From: Candidatus Hydrogenedentota bacterium | GTDB taxonomy: Bacteria > Hydrogenedentota > Hydrogenedentia > Hydrogenedentales > SLHB01 | Direction: 5' to 3' | Length of the DNA stretch: 64,000 nt | Assembly: GCA_035416745.1 (NCBI GenBank) | Contig: DAOLNV010000001.1 | Span: forward strand, 223,434-287,433 | Part shown: in pieces, positions 55,223 to 63,408 of the stretch | How the letters are laid out: the number at the start of each line of letters is the position of its first letter | Numbering within the stretch: position 1 is the first letter of the stretch | Made by a program: the position numbers and the translations under genes | Notes under the pieces: model-generated | Told to the model about the DNA's origin: nothing | The model's database searches: none | The model's input: the letters and a program-made list of their open reading frames with translations, nothing else

Positions 55223-55543
55223 GGCAATCTCCTCGAAAAGGTGCCTCCCAAATCCCTCGCGAACGAATTCCCATTGCGTGAGAATTCCCCCCACCCCCGA
55301 AAGAGCCTACCAGATTTCTCCCCATTATTGGAATCTCGATTGGCGCCTTCCAAATCCGTTCCCCCAAAAGCACGGTTGCCAGCCAGCAGTTACTCACGCT
55401 TTTCCGCCGCCGCAACGCGGTCAAGAGTCGTATCAACGCGATTGCGCGGCTACGGGGCTGCTTCACGCGGGAACCTTTTGGTCTTCCCAGTGTTTATTCT
55501 TTCGTGGCGGGCATGCAAAGCACCGGCAAACGGGAGAATCAGG
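55223..55543. other. Intergenic region between divergent fabI and the truncated esterase
   Basis: About 320 bases holding the upstream sequences of two divergent genes. Frames reading through it lack ribosome sites or signal-like sequence. No clear -35/-10 pair was found by eye. Confidence 0.45.
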
Positions 55544-55855
55544 ATGCGCTCATACATTTCCCCCAGGCTATTCCGTCTGCTTCTTCTCGGCGGCCTGCTC
55601 CTGGCGGCGTCCTCGGGACGCCCCGCCGAGAATATGCGCGTGACGGATGACATCCCCTATACCGATCCGGGCGGCGCCCAGCCCGACCTCCTTGCTCTAG
55701 ACATCTACGCGCCCCAATCGGGCGCGGGATATCCCGTCGAGGTCTATCCCGCGGAAAACAAGAACCACTTGACCCTCAACCGCGAACTGGGGTTTCCGGG
55801 CGATCCGCCCACCAAAGAAGTTCTGGCCTTCTTTGCTGCGCTCCTCGCGAAATAG
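55544..55855 (+). pseudogene. Esterase (alpha/beta hydrolase), internally deleted in frame
   Basis: The ATG at 55544 opens a signal-like leader (RLFRLLLLGGLLLAASSGRP) and then VTDDIPYTDPGGAQPDLLAL, DIYAP and YPV, the N-terminus of a BD-FAE-type esterase. The sequence then jumps straight to EVYPAENKNHLTLNRELGFP and GDPPTKEVLAFF, the C-terminal end with the last His of the triad. The Ser nucleophile, oxyanion HGGGW motif and ~200 middle residues are missing, leaving 103 residues. The frame is intact across the junction, where TATCCCG occurs twice 13 bases apart. It cannot be an active esterase. Confidence 0.75.
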
Positions 55856-55884
55856 TGCTATCCTGTTTAAGGAGGTGGTTGAGC

Positions 55885-56079
55885 ATGGGGTGGGGAATTG
55901 TGGCACCGGGCGCCGTGCTGGCCGGGTTGGCGGCACTGCTGATTTACCTTACCTGGCTGCTGTTTTCCCGCGCGGCGCCTCGGATAAGCAAGAGCGGCGT
56001 CTTCACACTCTGGATATTCGTGCTGATGCTGACGACTCTCGTCCTGACCACCCTTATCGTTTTCCTGAAGTTCGCTTGA
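55885..56079 (+). CDS. Small two-helix membrane protein
   Basis: The ATG at 55885 has an excellent AAGGAGGTG site eight bases upstream; this, rather than the GTG at 55855, sets the start. The 64 residues hold two hydrophobic helices (PGAVLAGLAALLIYLTWLLF and GVFTLWIFVLMLTTLVLTTL) joined by a short polar loop with RISKSG. No family was recognised. The strong ribosome site and clean helix pattern support a real gene. Confidence 0.7.
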   Translation: MGWGIVAPGAVLAGLAALLIYLTWLLFSRAAPRISKSGVFTLWIFVLMLTTLVLTTLIVFLKFA

Positions 56080-56198
56080 ACACGCCTGCGCTTATGAGAC
56101 GCGTCCGGCCGGTCTGACCCATTCAATCCTTCCCATTCGTCCGACTTGCACACGTGGGGGCCGCACGTCTACAGTGTGCCGAAAACAAGGAGGCATTC

Positions 56199-57143
56199 GT
56201 GCGCAAACCCTGCTCCTGTCTGGTCTTTGCCTTCGCTCTCTGCGCGGCTGTGCCCGCGGCCGCGCTTGCCGTGGGTGACGCCGTGCCGCCGCTCCGCTTG
56301 GGCGAGTGGGTGAAGCCCGGTCCCGTGGACCTGCTCGACTTCAGCGGCAGCACTCCAAAAACCTTCTTCTTGATAGAGTTTTGGGCTACCTGGTGCCAGC
56401 CCTGCCGCATGATGATGCCCCATATCAACGAACTGCAACGCCAATATGCCGGGGCGGGACTCGTGGTCATCGGGGTCAGCAACGAGGACCCGGAGACCGT
56501 GCGCGCATTCGTGGCATCCACGGGAGCGGACATGAGCTACGCCGTGGCCGTCGACAGCAGGAACCGCGACGTCTACAACGCTTACATGCGGCCCGTTGGC
56601 TCGCCAGGCCTGCCCCACGCATTTCTCATCGACCGCGAGGGCATGCTCGCCTGGCACGGCGTGCCCGCGGCCCGGGAACTGGATCCCCTCATCGAACGCA
56701 TCGCCGGGAAACAGTACACCCTGAAGTCCGAGCAGCTTGCTCAACGCGCTGAGCGCCTTATCCCGCGCTATTTCGCCACCGTAAAACGCGGGGACGAGGC
56801 CGAAGCCGCGACGCTCGGCCAACGCATCCTCGAATGGGGCACAGCCCGCCCGGACATGTTGCGCGGCTTCGCATGGCGCATCCTGACGGAACCCGGCCTC
56901 GAAACGCGCGACGCCGAAACCGCTTTACGCGCTGCTACAGCCGCCGTACAAGCCGCGCCAGAGGACTTCAGGGCCCTTGAGACCCTCGCGCATGCGTTAG
57001 CCGAATCAGGCAAGTCAACCGACGCCGTTGAAACCCAGAAGAAAGCCATCGCCGCGTGCCCTGACGAGGTCCTGAGGAAAAGCATGCAGGATTCTCTTGA
57101 AGAGTTCCTGGCGCTTGAACCCAAAAACCCTACCCAACAGTAA
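56199..57143 (+). CDS. TlpA-like thioredoxin with TPR-like tail
   Basis: The GTG at 56199 is chosen: AAGGAGG lies six bases before it and the product then starts with a signal peptide (MRKPCSCLVFAFALCAAVPA). The 314 residues contain a TlpA/ResA thioredoxin domain (~25-175) with FWATWCQPCRMMMPHIN (CQPC active site), VVIGVSNEDPETV and a cis-Pro in GLPHAFLIDREG. Residues ~180-310 are helical and repeat-like (AAVQAAPEDFRALETLAHAL), as in fusions that bind peptides. It probably reduces periplasmic disulfides. No cytochrome-biogenesis genes are adjacent. Confidence 0.88.
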   Translation: MRKPCSCLVFAFALCAAVPAAALAVGDAVPPLRLGEWVKPGPVDLLDFSGSTPKTFFLIEFWATWCQPCRMMMPHINELQRQYAGAGLVVIGVSNEDPETVRAFVASTGADMSYAVAVDSRNRDVYNAYMRPVGSPGLPHAFLIDREGMLAWHGVPAARELDPLIERIAGKQYTLKSEQLAQRAERLIPRYFATVKRGDEAEAATLGQRILEWGTARPDMLRGFAWRILTEPGLETRDAETALRAATAAVQAAPEDFRALETLAHALAESGKSTDAVETQKKAIAACPDEVLRKSMQDSLEEFLALEPKNPTQQ

Positions 57144-57564
57144 TGTGTCAAGATACTTAAACCCCATGCTAAGAACCATTTGCGTACGTGGTGCAAGCAT
57201 GGAGGTGAGGAAGGGGCGGTTTGACTCGTGATTTTATTGATATCTGCAGGGGCCAACGGGCGCATTATCCAGAAACAGCGGGGTTCTGTCTTGACCACAT
57301 TTTACCGTCACTTCGTATAGATGCCGCAGTTTCCAGTCTCATGTCGGAACCTACCCGCGAAAAGGCTCAATAAGGACACGATAATTACCCGATTTACACA
57401 CTTTTTTCAGGAGCAGGATTTCAAAAACGAAGAAATCGTGAATATCTCTTGATATATTTCGTCAGATATCATACAATGGAGATGGCGATGCCGTATTAAC
57501 CCGCACCGTCGGGTAGGAAAAACTCGAAAAACACGCTTCAGTGCGAACGGGAAAGGATTTGCTT
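57144..57564. other. AT-rich intergenic region before the cupin gene
   Basis: A stretch of 421 bases that is clearly AT-richer than its surroundings, holding the promoter at 57449. No frame has both a start site and protein-like sequence, and no known riboswitch fold was recognised. Confidence 0.5.
57449..57477 (+). promoter_or_regulatory. Sigma-70 promoter for the cupin gene
   Basis: TTGATA at 57449-57454, a 17-base spacer and TACAAT at 57472-57477; each box is 5 of 6 to consensus. The implied start near 57484 is about 80 bases before the ATG at 57565. Confidence 0.7.
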
Positions 57565-57888
57565 ATGGGAGAAACCGCTCGAGATATCTATTGTGAAGCT
57601 GTCAACGAGACCCATGTTGATTCCAATTGGTACCGGCGCGGCTTCACCTGCGAGAGACGTTGCGACCGCCCCGGCCAGACATGGTCGGATTATGCTCATG
57701 ACGTTGATGAGCTCGTGATGCTTGTTGAAGGCGAAATCGAAGTTGAAATGAAGGGAAAGATTCACAAGCTTAGACCCGGACAAGAACTTCTGGTTCCCGC
57801 CTCTGTGCCTCACACCATCCGGAACGTTGGCTCTACGCACGCCGTGTGGTTGAAAGGCATGGCGATGGACCATGCGTATACGGATTAG
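57565..57888 (+). CDS. Cupin domain protein
   Basis: A small cupin of 107 residues; the ATG at 57565 follows AAAGGA. The beta-barrel motifs are VDELVMLVEGEIEVEMKGKI and LRPGQELLVPASVPHTIRNV, covering cupin motif 1 (without the classic HxH pair) and motif 2, where the His of VPHT remains. The reduced metal ligands make catalysis uncertain; such cupins often bind sugars or act as sensors. Its gene overlaps the next by 17 bases, so the products probably work together. Confidence 0.82.
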   Translation: MGETARDIYCEAVNETHVDSNWYRRGFTCERRCDRPGQTWSDYAHDVDELVMLVEGEIEVEMKGKIHKLRPGQELLVPASVPHTIRNVGSTHAVWLKGMAMDHAYTD

Positions 57889-58246
57889 TTGGCCCAACGG
57901 CGCCCTCACGGGGCTTTTGAACGACTCGGCCACCGCCCGCCAGCTGGCTGAAGTATTGCCGGTTTCTTCCTCCGCCAATACGTGGGGCGACGAAGTCTAT
58001 TTCAGCGTGCCCGTCGAAACCGAACTCGATGCGCATCCCAAACAGGTGGTCGCTCCGGGAACCATTTGCTTCTGGGTGCAGGGTTCATCGGTCGCCATTC
58101 CCTACGGGCCCACGCCTGTCTCGGTCGGGAACGAATGCCGCCTCGTAACCGCCGTCAACGTCATCGGAAAACTCGACGGCGATCCCAAGACGTTATTTTC
58201 CGTCCAAGACGGGGATACCATTGTTCTCGAAGCCGAAAACGGCTAA
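57872..58246 (+). CDS. Cyclophilin-like fold protein (TM1367/DUF3830-like)
   Basis: A 124-residue protein of the small prokaryotic cyclophilin-like fold family. Key segments are MRIRISWPNGALTGLLNDSA, VYFSVPVETELDAHPKQVVA and GTICFWVQGSSVAIPYGPTP. This fold lacks the prolyl-isomerase residues of true cyclophilins and the role of the family is unknown. The start lies inside the 3' end of the cupin gene. A partner role in binding a small acidic or sugar ligand is a guess from the pairing. Confidence 0.8.
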   Translation: MRIRISWPNGALTGLLNDSATARQLAEVLPVSSSANTWGDEVYFSVPVETELDAHPKQVVAPGTICFWVQGSSVAIPYGPTPVSVGNECRLVTAVNVIGKLDGDPKTLFSVQDGDTIVLEAENG

Positions 58247-58414
58247 CCCTGTTTCTGTACTGGGACGTGCTCCCAGTGCCCCCTCCTCTGCGCGTTCAGC
58301 CAGAGGCCTTCTCCTCACGCGCTATTTGGTGGTCCAATTCCTCATGCGTATACTAGTGCCCTGCTACCCAAAAACCAGAAACCTTGGCCAGTCCATAGCG
58401 AGAGGTGAATATCC

Positions 58415-59452
58415 GTGAAGGACGCCTTAGTTGATCTGCGCAGCGACACGGTCACGCGGCCCACGCCGAGCATGCGTCAAGCCATGGCCGAAGCCGAAGT
58501 CGGCGACGATGTGCTGGGTGAAGACCCAACCGTCAATGCCCTTCAGAGAAGGGTCGCTGCGATGGTGGGCAAGCAAGCCGCCCTGTTTGTGCCCACGGGG
58601 ACCATGGCGAATCTGCTGGCCGCCGTTTCCCAGACGCGGCCCGGCGACACCATCGTATTGGACGAGACCGCCCACCCGTTCAACTTCGAATCGGGCGGCC
58701 TCGCCATGGTCGCCGGCTTGATGACGAAGACCGTTCGCGGAGATTGCGGCATTCTGTCTCCCGAACAGGTTGAAGAGGCCCTCGTGCTTCATAAAGACCA
58801 CCATTACTCGATAACGTCGCTGGTGTCAGTCGAGAATACCACCAACCGCGGCGGCGGCGCGGTATACCCGCCCGCCACCGTCGCGGCTATCGGCGATGTG
58901 GTGCACCGGCACGCCCTGCGTCTTCATTGCGACGGCGCGCGCATTTTCAACGCCTGTGCGGCCAGCGGCGCCGGGGTGAAGGAGTATGCCCGCCATTGCG
59001 ATACCCTCTCGTTCTGCTTCTCAAAAGGGTTGGGGGCGCCCGTAGGGTCTATTCTCACCGGTGACGCCGAAACCATCGACCGGGCGCATCGCTATCGCAA
59101 AATGCTGGGAGGAGGCATGCGCCAGGCAGGGGTGCTTGCCGCCGCGGCCAATTACGCCCTGGACCACCACATCGAGCGCCTGCGCGATGACCACCACCGC
59201 GCGAGACGGTTCCGCGAAGCTCTCGAGGGCCTGCCGGGCATTGCATTCCCCCTGCCGTCGCCCACCAACATCGTGTTTCTCGATGTGATCAATGCGGAGC
59301 GCTTCGTTTCCGCCCTCAAACAGCACGGCGTACTCGCGGGCGTCGCCGGACCCACACGCATCCGGGTTGTGTTTCATCTCGATGTCGACGACGAAGGGCT
59401 CGAGACAGCCATAACGTGTTTTCGCGAAACCGCCTGCCGCAGTCAAGAATGA
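58415..59452 (+). CDS. ltaE: Low-specificity threonine aldolase
   Basis: A PLP enzyme that cleaves threonine/allo-threonine to glycine and acetaldehyde. The GTG at 58415 follows GAGAGGTG. The 345 residues start VDLRSDTVTRPTPSMRQAM, the family's N-terminal signature, and continue with DVLGEDPTVNALQ, TGTMANLLAA, LRLHCDGARIFNACAA and the PLP-Lys in FCFSKGLGAPVGS. Length and motifs fit bacterial LtaE. It stands alone, with no clear operon. Confidence 0.93.
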   Translation: MKDALVDLRSDTVTRPTPSMRQAMAEAEVGDDVLGEDPTVNALQRRVAAMVGKQAALFVPTGTMANLLAAVSQTRPGDTIVLDETAHPFNFESGGLAMVAGLMTKTVRGDCGILSPEQVEEALVLHKDHHYSITSLVSVENTTNRGGGAVYPPATVAAIGDVVHRHALRLHCDGARIFNACAASGAGVKEYARHCDTLSFCFSKGLGAPVGSILTGDAETIDRAHRYRKMLGGGMRQAGVLAAAANYALDHHIERLRDDHHRARRFREALEGLPGIAFPLPSPTNIVFLDVINAERFVSALKQHGVLAGVAGPTRIRVVFHLDVDDEGLETAITCFRETACRSQE

Positions 59453-59601
59453 ATCCGGCCATTCTCCCTACCCGCGCGCTTGCCAGGCTTTTGGGCTGCT
59501 CGAGCCTTTCTTGCCCCCCAGTTCCCGCGCATGATAGAGTTGCCGCGTTTTAGGCCCTGTTACAGTGTGTGACACGTACATTTTTACCAGGTGTATAGCA
59601 G

Positions 59602-62600
59602 ATGAAGAAAGCTCTCGGAGTTCTGATCAAACTTGTCTTCACGGTGTTGCTGTTTGTCCTGTTGTTCCGGCCTCAGACATTCGGCTTGTCTGAAGACACA
59701 TTCGGCGGTGTAACGCCCGCGAAAATGTGGGAGGAGCTCCGCGGAACCAATCTCAGCATTCTCGTGCCCTGGTTGGCATTTGCCGCGTTGATCAGGTTGG
59801 CGGGAATGACGGCGGGGATGCTGCGGTGGCGTCTTCTCCTGAAAGGGCAAGGGCTGACCATTCCCTTCGGCTATCTCGTACAGAGCTGGTTTGTAGGGCG
59901 ATTCTTTGGCATCTTTCTGCCAAGTACGATCGGACTGGACGGCTATCGCTTCTACGACTCTTCGCTCTACACGGGCCAACCCGTGAAATGCGCGACCGTG
60001 ATTGCCGTCGAAAAACTTATCGGTTTCGTCGCGCTCACGTTTCTTGTGTTTCTGACGTTCCCGCTCGGATTCCGGCTCCTCAACATCAATGTGGTCATTT
60101 TCGCGGGTATTTTGGTCGTGCTTGCGGTATTCGTCGCCGTGGCCTTTTTGCTTCTGCTGAATCCGCGCGTGATTCAAATCCTCGTGGCGGTCGTTCCGAC
60201 GCCGGCCAAGATCTCGAACATGCTCAACAAGCTGGGCTTGGCCGCAACGGCCTACAGCGGAAACCGCATGCTGCTCCTGAAGGCCACGTTCCTCGGGCTG
60301 TTGGTCCACCTGGGCACCTGCTTCATGTTCTTTGGCACCATGATGGCCATACGCGCCGAGAATACCAGCCTGTGGGACATCCTGTTCGCGAGCCCGGTTA
60401 TGATCTACGGCACGGTGCTGGGCCCGTCGATCGGCGGCGAGGGCATTCGCGAAATCGTGTTTGTCAGTCTGCTGAGCGGCACTGCCGGGGCTGCCGCCGC
60501 CGCACTTTTCGCCCACCTCGGGTGGTGGGTCGGCGATGTGGTGCCGTTCCTCATCGGGATGCCCATCCTCATACTCCGCTCGCGCAAACCCAAGGATGAA
60601 ATGGCCTCGGAACTCGCCCGGATGCGCAGCAAAGCCGCCGAATCCCAAGTCCTGATGCATCTCACTCCTGACGAAGTAGCCGGCTACCGCCGCAACATCA
60701 TCAACTGCCTCCTGGCGGGCGCTCTGGCCGGCCTCATCGGCGGCGCCATTATCGGTCTGGCCGAAGCGGCATGGGTGGTGAGCCATCACGCAGGCTATAC
60801 GGAATGGTCCGCGTACTGGTGGGGGCCCGCGGTATATGGCGCGCTTTTCCTATGGGTGGGCTTGGGAATCGCCGCCGGGCTTACCTTCCTGTATCTGCTT
60901 GCCAAGCGGTTTCTGTCCGCCAAGTTTGATTTTGCGCTGACCCTTGGGCTGGTGCTGGCCATGGCCTTCCTTGCCATCGGCCGTTTCTGTTACCGGCGCG
61001 ATGTCCTCGGCGAAAAACCTCTTACCATGGGCCAGAACCTCAACGTGCTCATTATTGCCCTCGGGCTTCTGGCGGGAGCTGCGGTGCTGGCTCTCCTCGT
61101 AACCTGGCCGTTTCGGTTCAAACGCGGCGCGGCGTCGGGAGCCGGCGCTGGCGTCTTCGCGGCTCTCGTAATTCTGGGCGTGGCACTATCCTTCGGGGCC
61201 CCCGGCCGTGCCGCGCCCGAATTCGCTCCGCCCCAGAAAGCAGCCGGTCCCAACATTATCCTGATGGTCGCCGATGCGCTTCGGGCCGACTATCTGCCGG
61301 ACTATTCCGAGTCTGCGCCCATCGAAACCCCTGCGCTCAGCCGGTTCGCCGGCGATAGCGTCCTGTTCACGGGGTGTTTTTCGCAAGCTTCGTGGACCAA
61401 ACCCTCGTTCGCGACCATCTTTTCGGGCCGTTATCCGGAGTCCCATACTGCTACCGGCAAGAACTCGAGCCTCCCGGACGAAATCACCACTTTCGCGGAG
61501 GTGTTCTCTCAGCACGGCTACTATACAAAAGGCTTCTCGAACAACCCCAACATCATGGGGTCATTCAATTTCGGACAGGGGTTCACTGATTACACCGACC
61601 TCAAACCCGACCTGTACTTCTTCGCCGAATCCTCCGCGTCGAAGCTCACGGGCTACGACGGCCTCCGGAAAATATGGAGTGTGGTTGCCAAGCGGTTGGG
61701 GGGCAAGATGAACGTTACCCGCTTCTATCAGCCCGCCGAGGTCGTCTCGCGCGAAGCCCTTGCCTGGCTCGACGGGACCGAACGCCCCGCCGGCGCCCCC
61801 TTCCTGCTGTTCATGCACTACATGGACCCGCATGACCCGTTCATGAACCACGACAATCCCGGCGAAGGCTACGCGCGTGTCCAAAGTGGCGATCCTGACC
61901 CCGGGAAGTTTCTCGAGCCCATGCGGCACGCGTACTACACCGAAATCGAGTACATGGATGCGCACATCGGCGCGTTCCTTGACGGACTGCGCGAACGCGG
62001 GCTCTACGACACCAGCGTCATCCTGTTTACTGCCGACCACGGCGAGGAATTCTATGACCACGAGGGGTGGTGGCATGGCCAGACGCTCTACGATGAAGTG
62101 ATACGCGTGCCCTTGATGCTGCATCTTCCGGGGGGCGAGCTGGCGGGTCAGAGCAACGCGGATTTCGCGCGCCACATCGATATTGCACCAACCATGATGG
62201 GGCTTGTCGGCCTGCCAAAACCCGAGGAAATGCCCGGGATGGCCCTGCTCGAAGGCGGCGTGTTCAAGAATGACGCCACCGGGCATGTCTACGCCGAGAA
62301 CGACTTCGAGGGCATCGTCCTTCAGGCCGTACGCACCCGCGATGAGAAACTTATCTTCGCCAACGAAGGAAACCCGCGCGGCCTCGCGCCCGTCGAGCAC
62401 TACAATCTGGCCACGGACCCTCGAGAAACCACGAATCTCGGCGACAGCGTGCCGGATCGGGTCCATGAACTGGCCTCTTTGCTCGAAGGGATGGTGGCGT
62501 TCATCCGGGAAGGCGCCGCCGAACCCGCTATCGTAGACGGCGTTTCCCAGGACGTCGCGGACCAGCTCAGAGCGCTCGGATACGGCGGCAACGACGCCAA

Positions 62601-62673
62601 GACGTCACCCAAGAGCGAAACCAGCCAGGATGCCAGCGGCCAGAGCGTCCCGGACCCTGACAGCGCACCCTGA
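59602..62673 (+). CDS. Fusion of flippase-like (LPG synthase TM) domain and sulfatase-fold domain
   Basis: A 1023-residue protein. Residues ~1-330 resemble the LPG_synthase_TM (UPF0104) membrane domain (FFGIFLPSTIGLDGYRFYDS, IGGEGIREIVFVSLLSG), with about eight helices. Residues ~350-540 add further helices. From ~550 an alkaline-phosphatase/sulfatase fold begins: PNIILMVADALRADYLPDYS, then SWTKPSFATIFSGRYP and a metal site FTADHGEEFYDHEGWWHG. In the nucleophile position Thr replaces the Cys/Ser of arylsulfatases, so it is formylglycine-independent and could be a phosphotransferase or phosphatase. It may modify membrane lipids or surface glycans. Confidence 0.88.
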   Translation: MKKALGVLIKLVFTVLLFVLLFRPQTFGLSEDTFGGVTPAKMWEELRGTNLSILVPWLAFAALIRLAGMTAGMLRWRLLLKGQGLTIPFGYLVQSWFVGRFFGIFLPSTIGLDGYRFYDSSLYTGQPVKCATVIAVEKLIGFVALTFLVFLTFPLGFRLLNINVVIFAGILVVLAVFVAVAFLLLLNPRVIQILVAVVPTPAKISNMLNKLGLAATAYSGNRMLLLKATFLGLLVHLGTCFMFFGTMMAIRAENTSLWDILFASPVMIYGTVLGPSIGGEGIREIVFVSLLSGTAGAAAAALFAHLGWWVGDVVPFLIGMPILILRSRKPKDEMASELARMRSKAAESQVLMHLTPDEVAGYRRNIINCLLAGALAGLIGGAIIGLAEAAWVVSHHAGYTEWSAYWWGPAVYGALFLWVGLGIAAGLTFLYLLAKRFLSAKFDFALTLGLVLAMAFLAIGRFCYRRDVLGEKPLTMGQNLNVLIIALGLLAGAAVLALLVTWPFRFKRGAASGAGAGVFAALVILGVALSFGAPGRAAPEFAPPQKAAGPNIILMVADALRADYLPDYSESAPIETPALSRFAGDSVLFTGCFSQASWTKPSFATIFSGRYPESHTATGKNSSLPDEITTFAEVFSQHGYYTKGFSNNPNIMGSFNFGQGFTDYTDLKPDLYFFAESSASKLTGYDGLRKIWSVVAKRLGGKMNVTRFYQPAEVVSREALAWLDGTERPAGAPFLLFMHYMDPHDPFMNHDNPGEGYARVQSGDPDPGKFLEPMRHAYYTEIEYMDAHIGAFLDGLRERGLYDTSVILFTADHGEEFYDHEGWWHGQTLYDEVIRVPLMLHLPGGELAGQSNADFARHIDIAPTMMGLVGLPKPEEMPGMALLEGGVFKNDATGHVYAENDFEGIVLQAVRTRDEKLIFANEGNPRGLAPVEHYNLATDPRETTNLGDSVPDRVHELASLLEGMVAFIREGAAEPAIVDGVSQDVADQLRALGYGGNDAKTSPKSETSQDASGQSVPDPDSAP

Positions 62674-62694
62674 CCCGCTTGTCTCACATCGTGG

Positions 62695-63378
62695 TCACTC
62701 CCGGGCGGTCCCGCGCCTGAATTCTTCCGCCCGGTGCCGTACTATCCTGCCCTCCAAGAGGTAGATGACGTCCTCGGCGATATTGGAGGCATGGTCGGCG
62801 ATCCGCTCAATGTTATGGGAGATGCCAAGCAGGTTGATGTAGCTGTCAACCCGGTCTGGCTCCTGTTGAATCGCTTTCTCGACCTGGCCGTACATATGCT
62901 CGTTTATTGCATCCACCTCATCATCAGCGAGGATGACTTCGTAAGCGAGCGAGGCATCGAGGTTCACCAGCGCGTCAAGGCTCTTGTGCAGCATGTCCTG
63001 GGCTTTCTGAGCCATGTCAGGGAAGTCGATGTGAATATCCATCCACTCCTTGTTCACGAGCAGGAGCACACGCTCGGAGATATTCACAGTGGCGTCCCCA
63101 ATGCGCTCGAGTTCTGCGTTAATCTTCAAGACGGCAATGATATGCCTGAGATCATGAGCTACCGGCTGGTAGAGCGCCAGGATCTTCTGGCATTCCTCCT
63201 CGATGTCGACTTCGCACAAGTCGATTTCGCTGTCGGCGCTTATGACGGACTTGGCCAGCTCTGAGTCGCGTTCCCGTAAGGCCGTGGTGGCCATCTGCAC
63301 GGCGCTTTCCACCATCGTGCTCAAGTTCAAAATCCGCTTCTTGAGCTTCTCGATCTCGTTGTGGAGGTGTTTGGACAT
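62695..63378 (-). CDS. phoU: Phosphate transport regulator PhoU
   Basis: PhoU represses phosphate uptake and the Pho response when phosphate is plentiful. The start at 63378 (GGAG seven bases upstream) gives 227 residues; the frame opens at 63390. Two PhoU three-helix repeats can be seen, each with an E/D-x3-D metal motif: LKINAELERIGDATVNISER and LGISHNIERIADHASNIAED. It starts 30 bases after pstB, the usual pst-operon order. The ABC permeases and PstS are outside the window. Confidence 0.96.
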   Translation of the reverse strand: MSKHLHNEIEKLKKRILNLSTMVESAVQMATTALRERDSELAKSVISADSEIDLCEVDIEEECQKILALYQPVAHDLRHIIAVLKINAELERIGDATVNISERVLLLVNKEWMDIHIDFPDMAQKAQDMLHKSLDALVNLDASLAYEVILADDEVDAINEHMYGQVEKAIQQEPDRVDSYINLLGISHNIERIADHASNIAEDVIYLLEGRIVRHRAEEFRRGTARE

Positions 63379-63408
63379 GGCGCGCTCCAAAGGGGCCCCC
63401 GGCCCCGG

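Noticed and set aside
59584..60789. A 401-codon open frame on the minus strand
   Set aside because: It is antisense to the membrane part of the flippase/sulfatase fusion; its His/Glu/Arg-rich sequence is the complement of hydrophobic codons.
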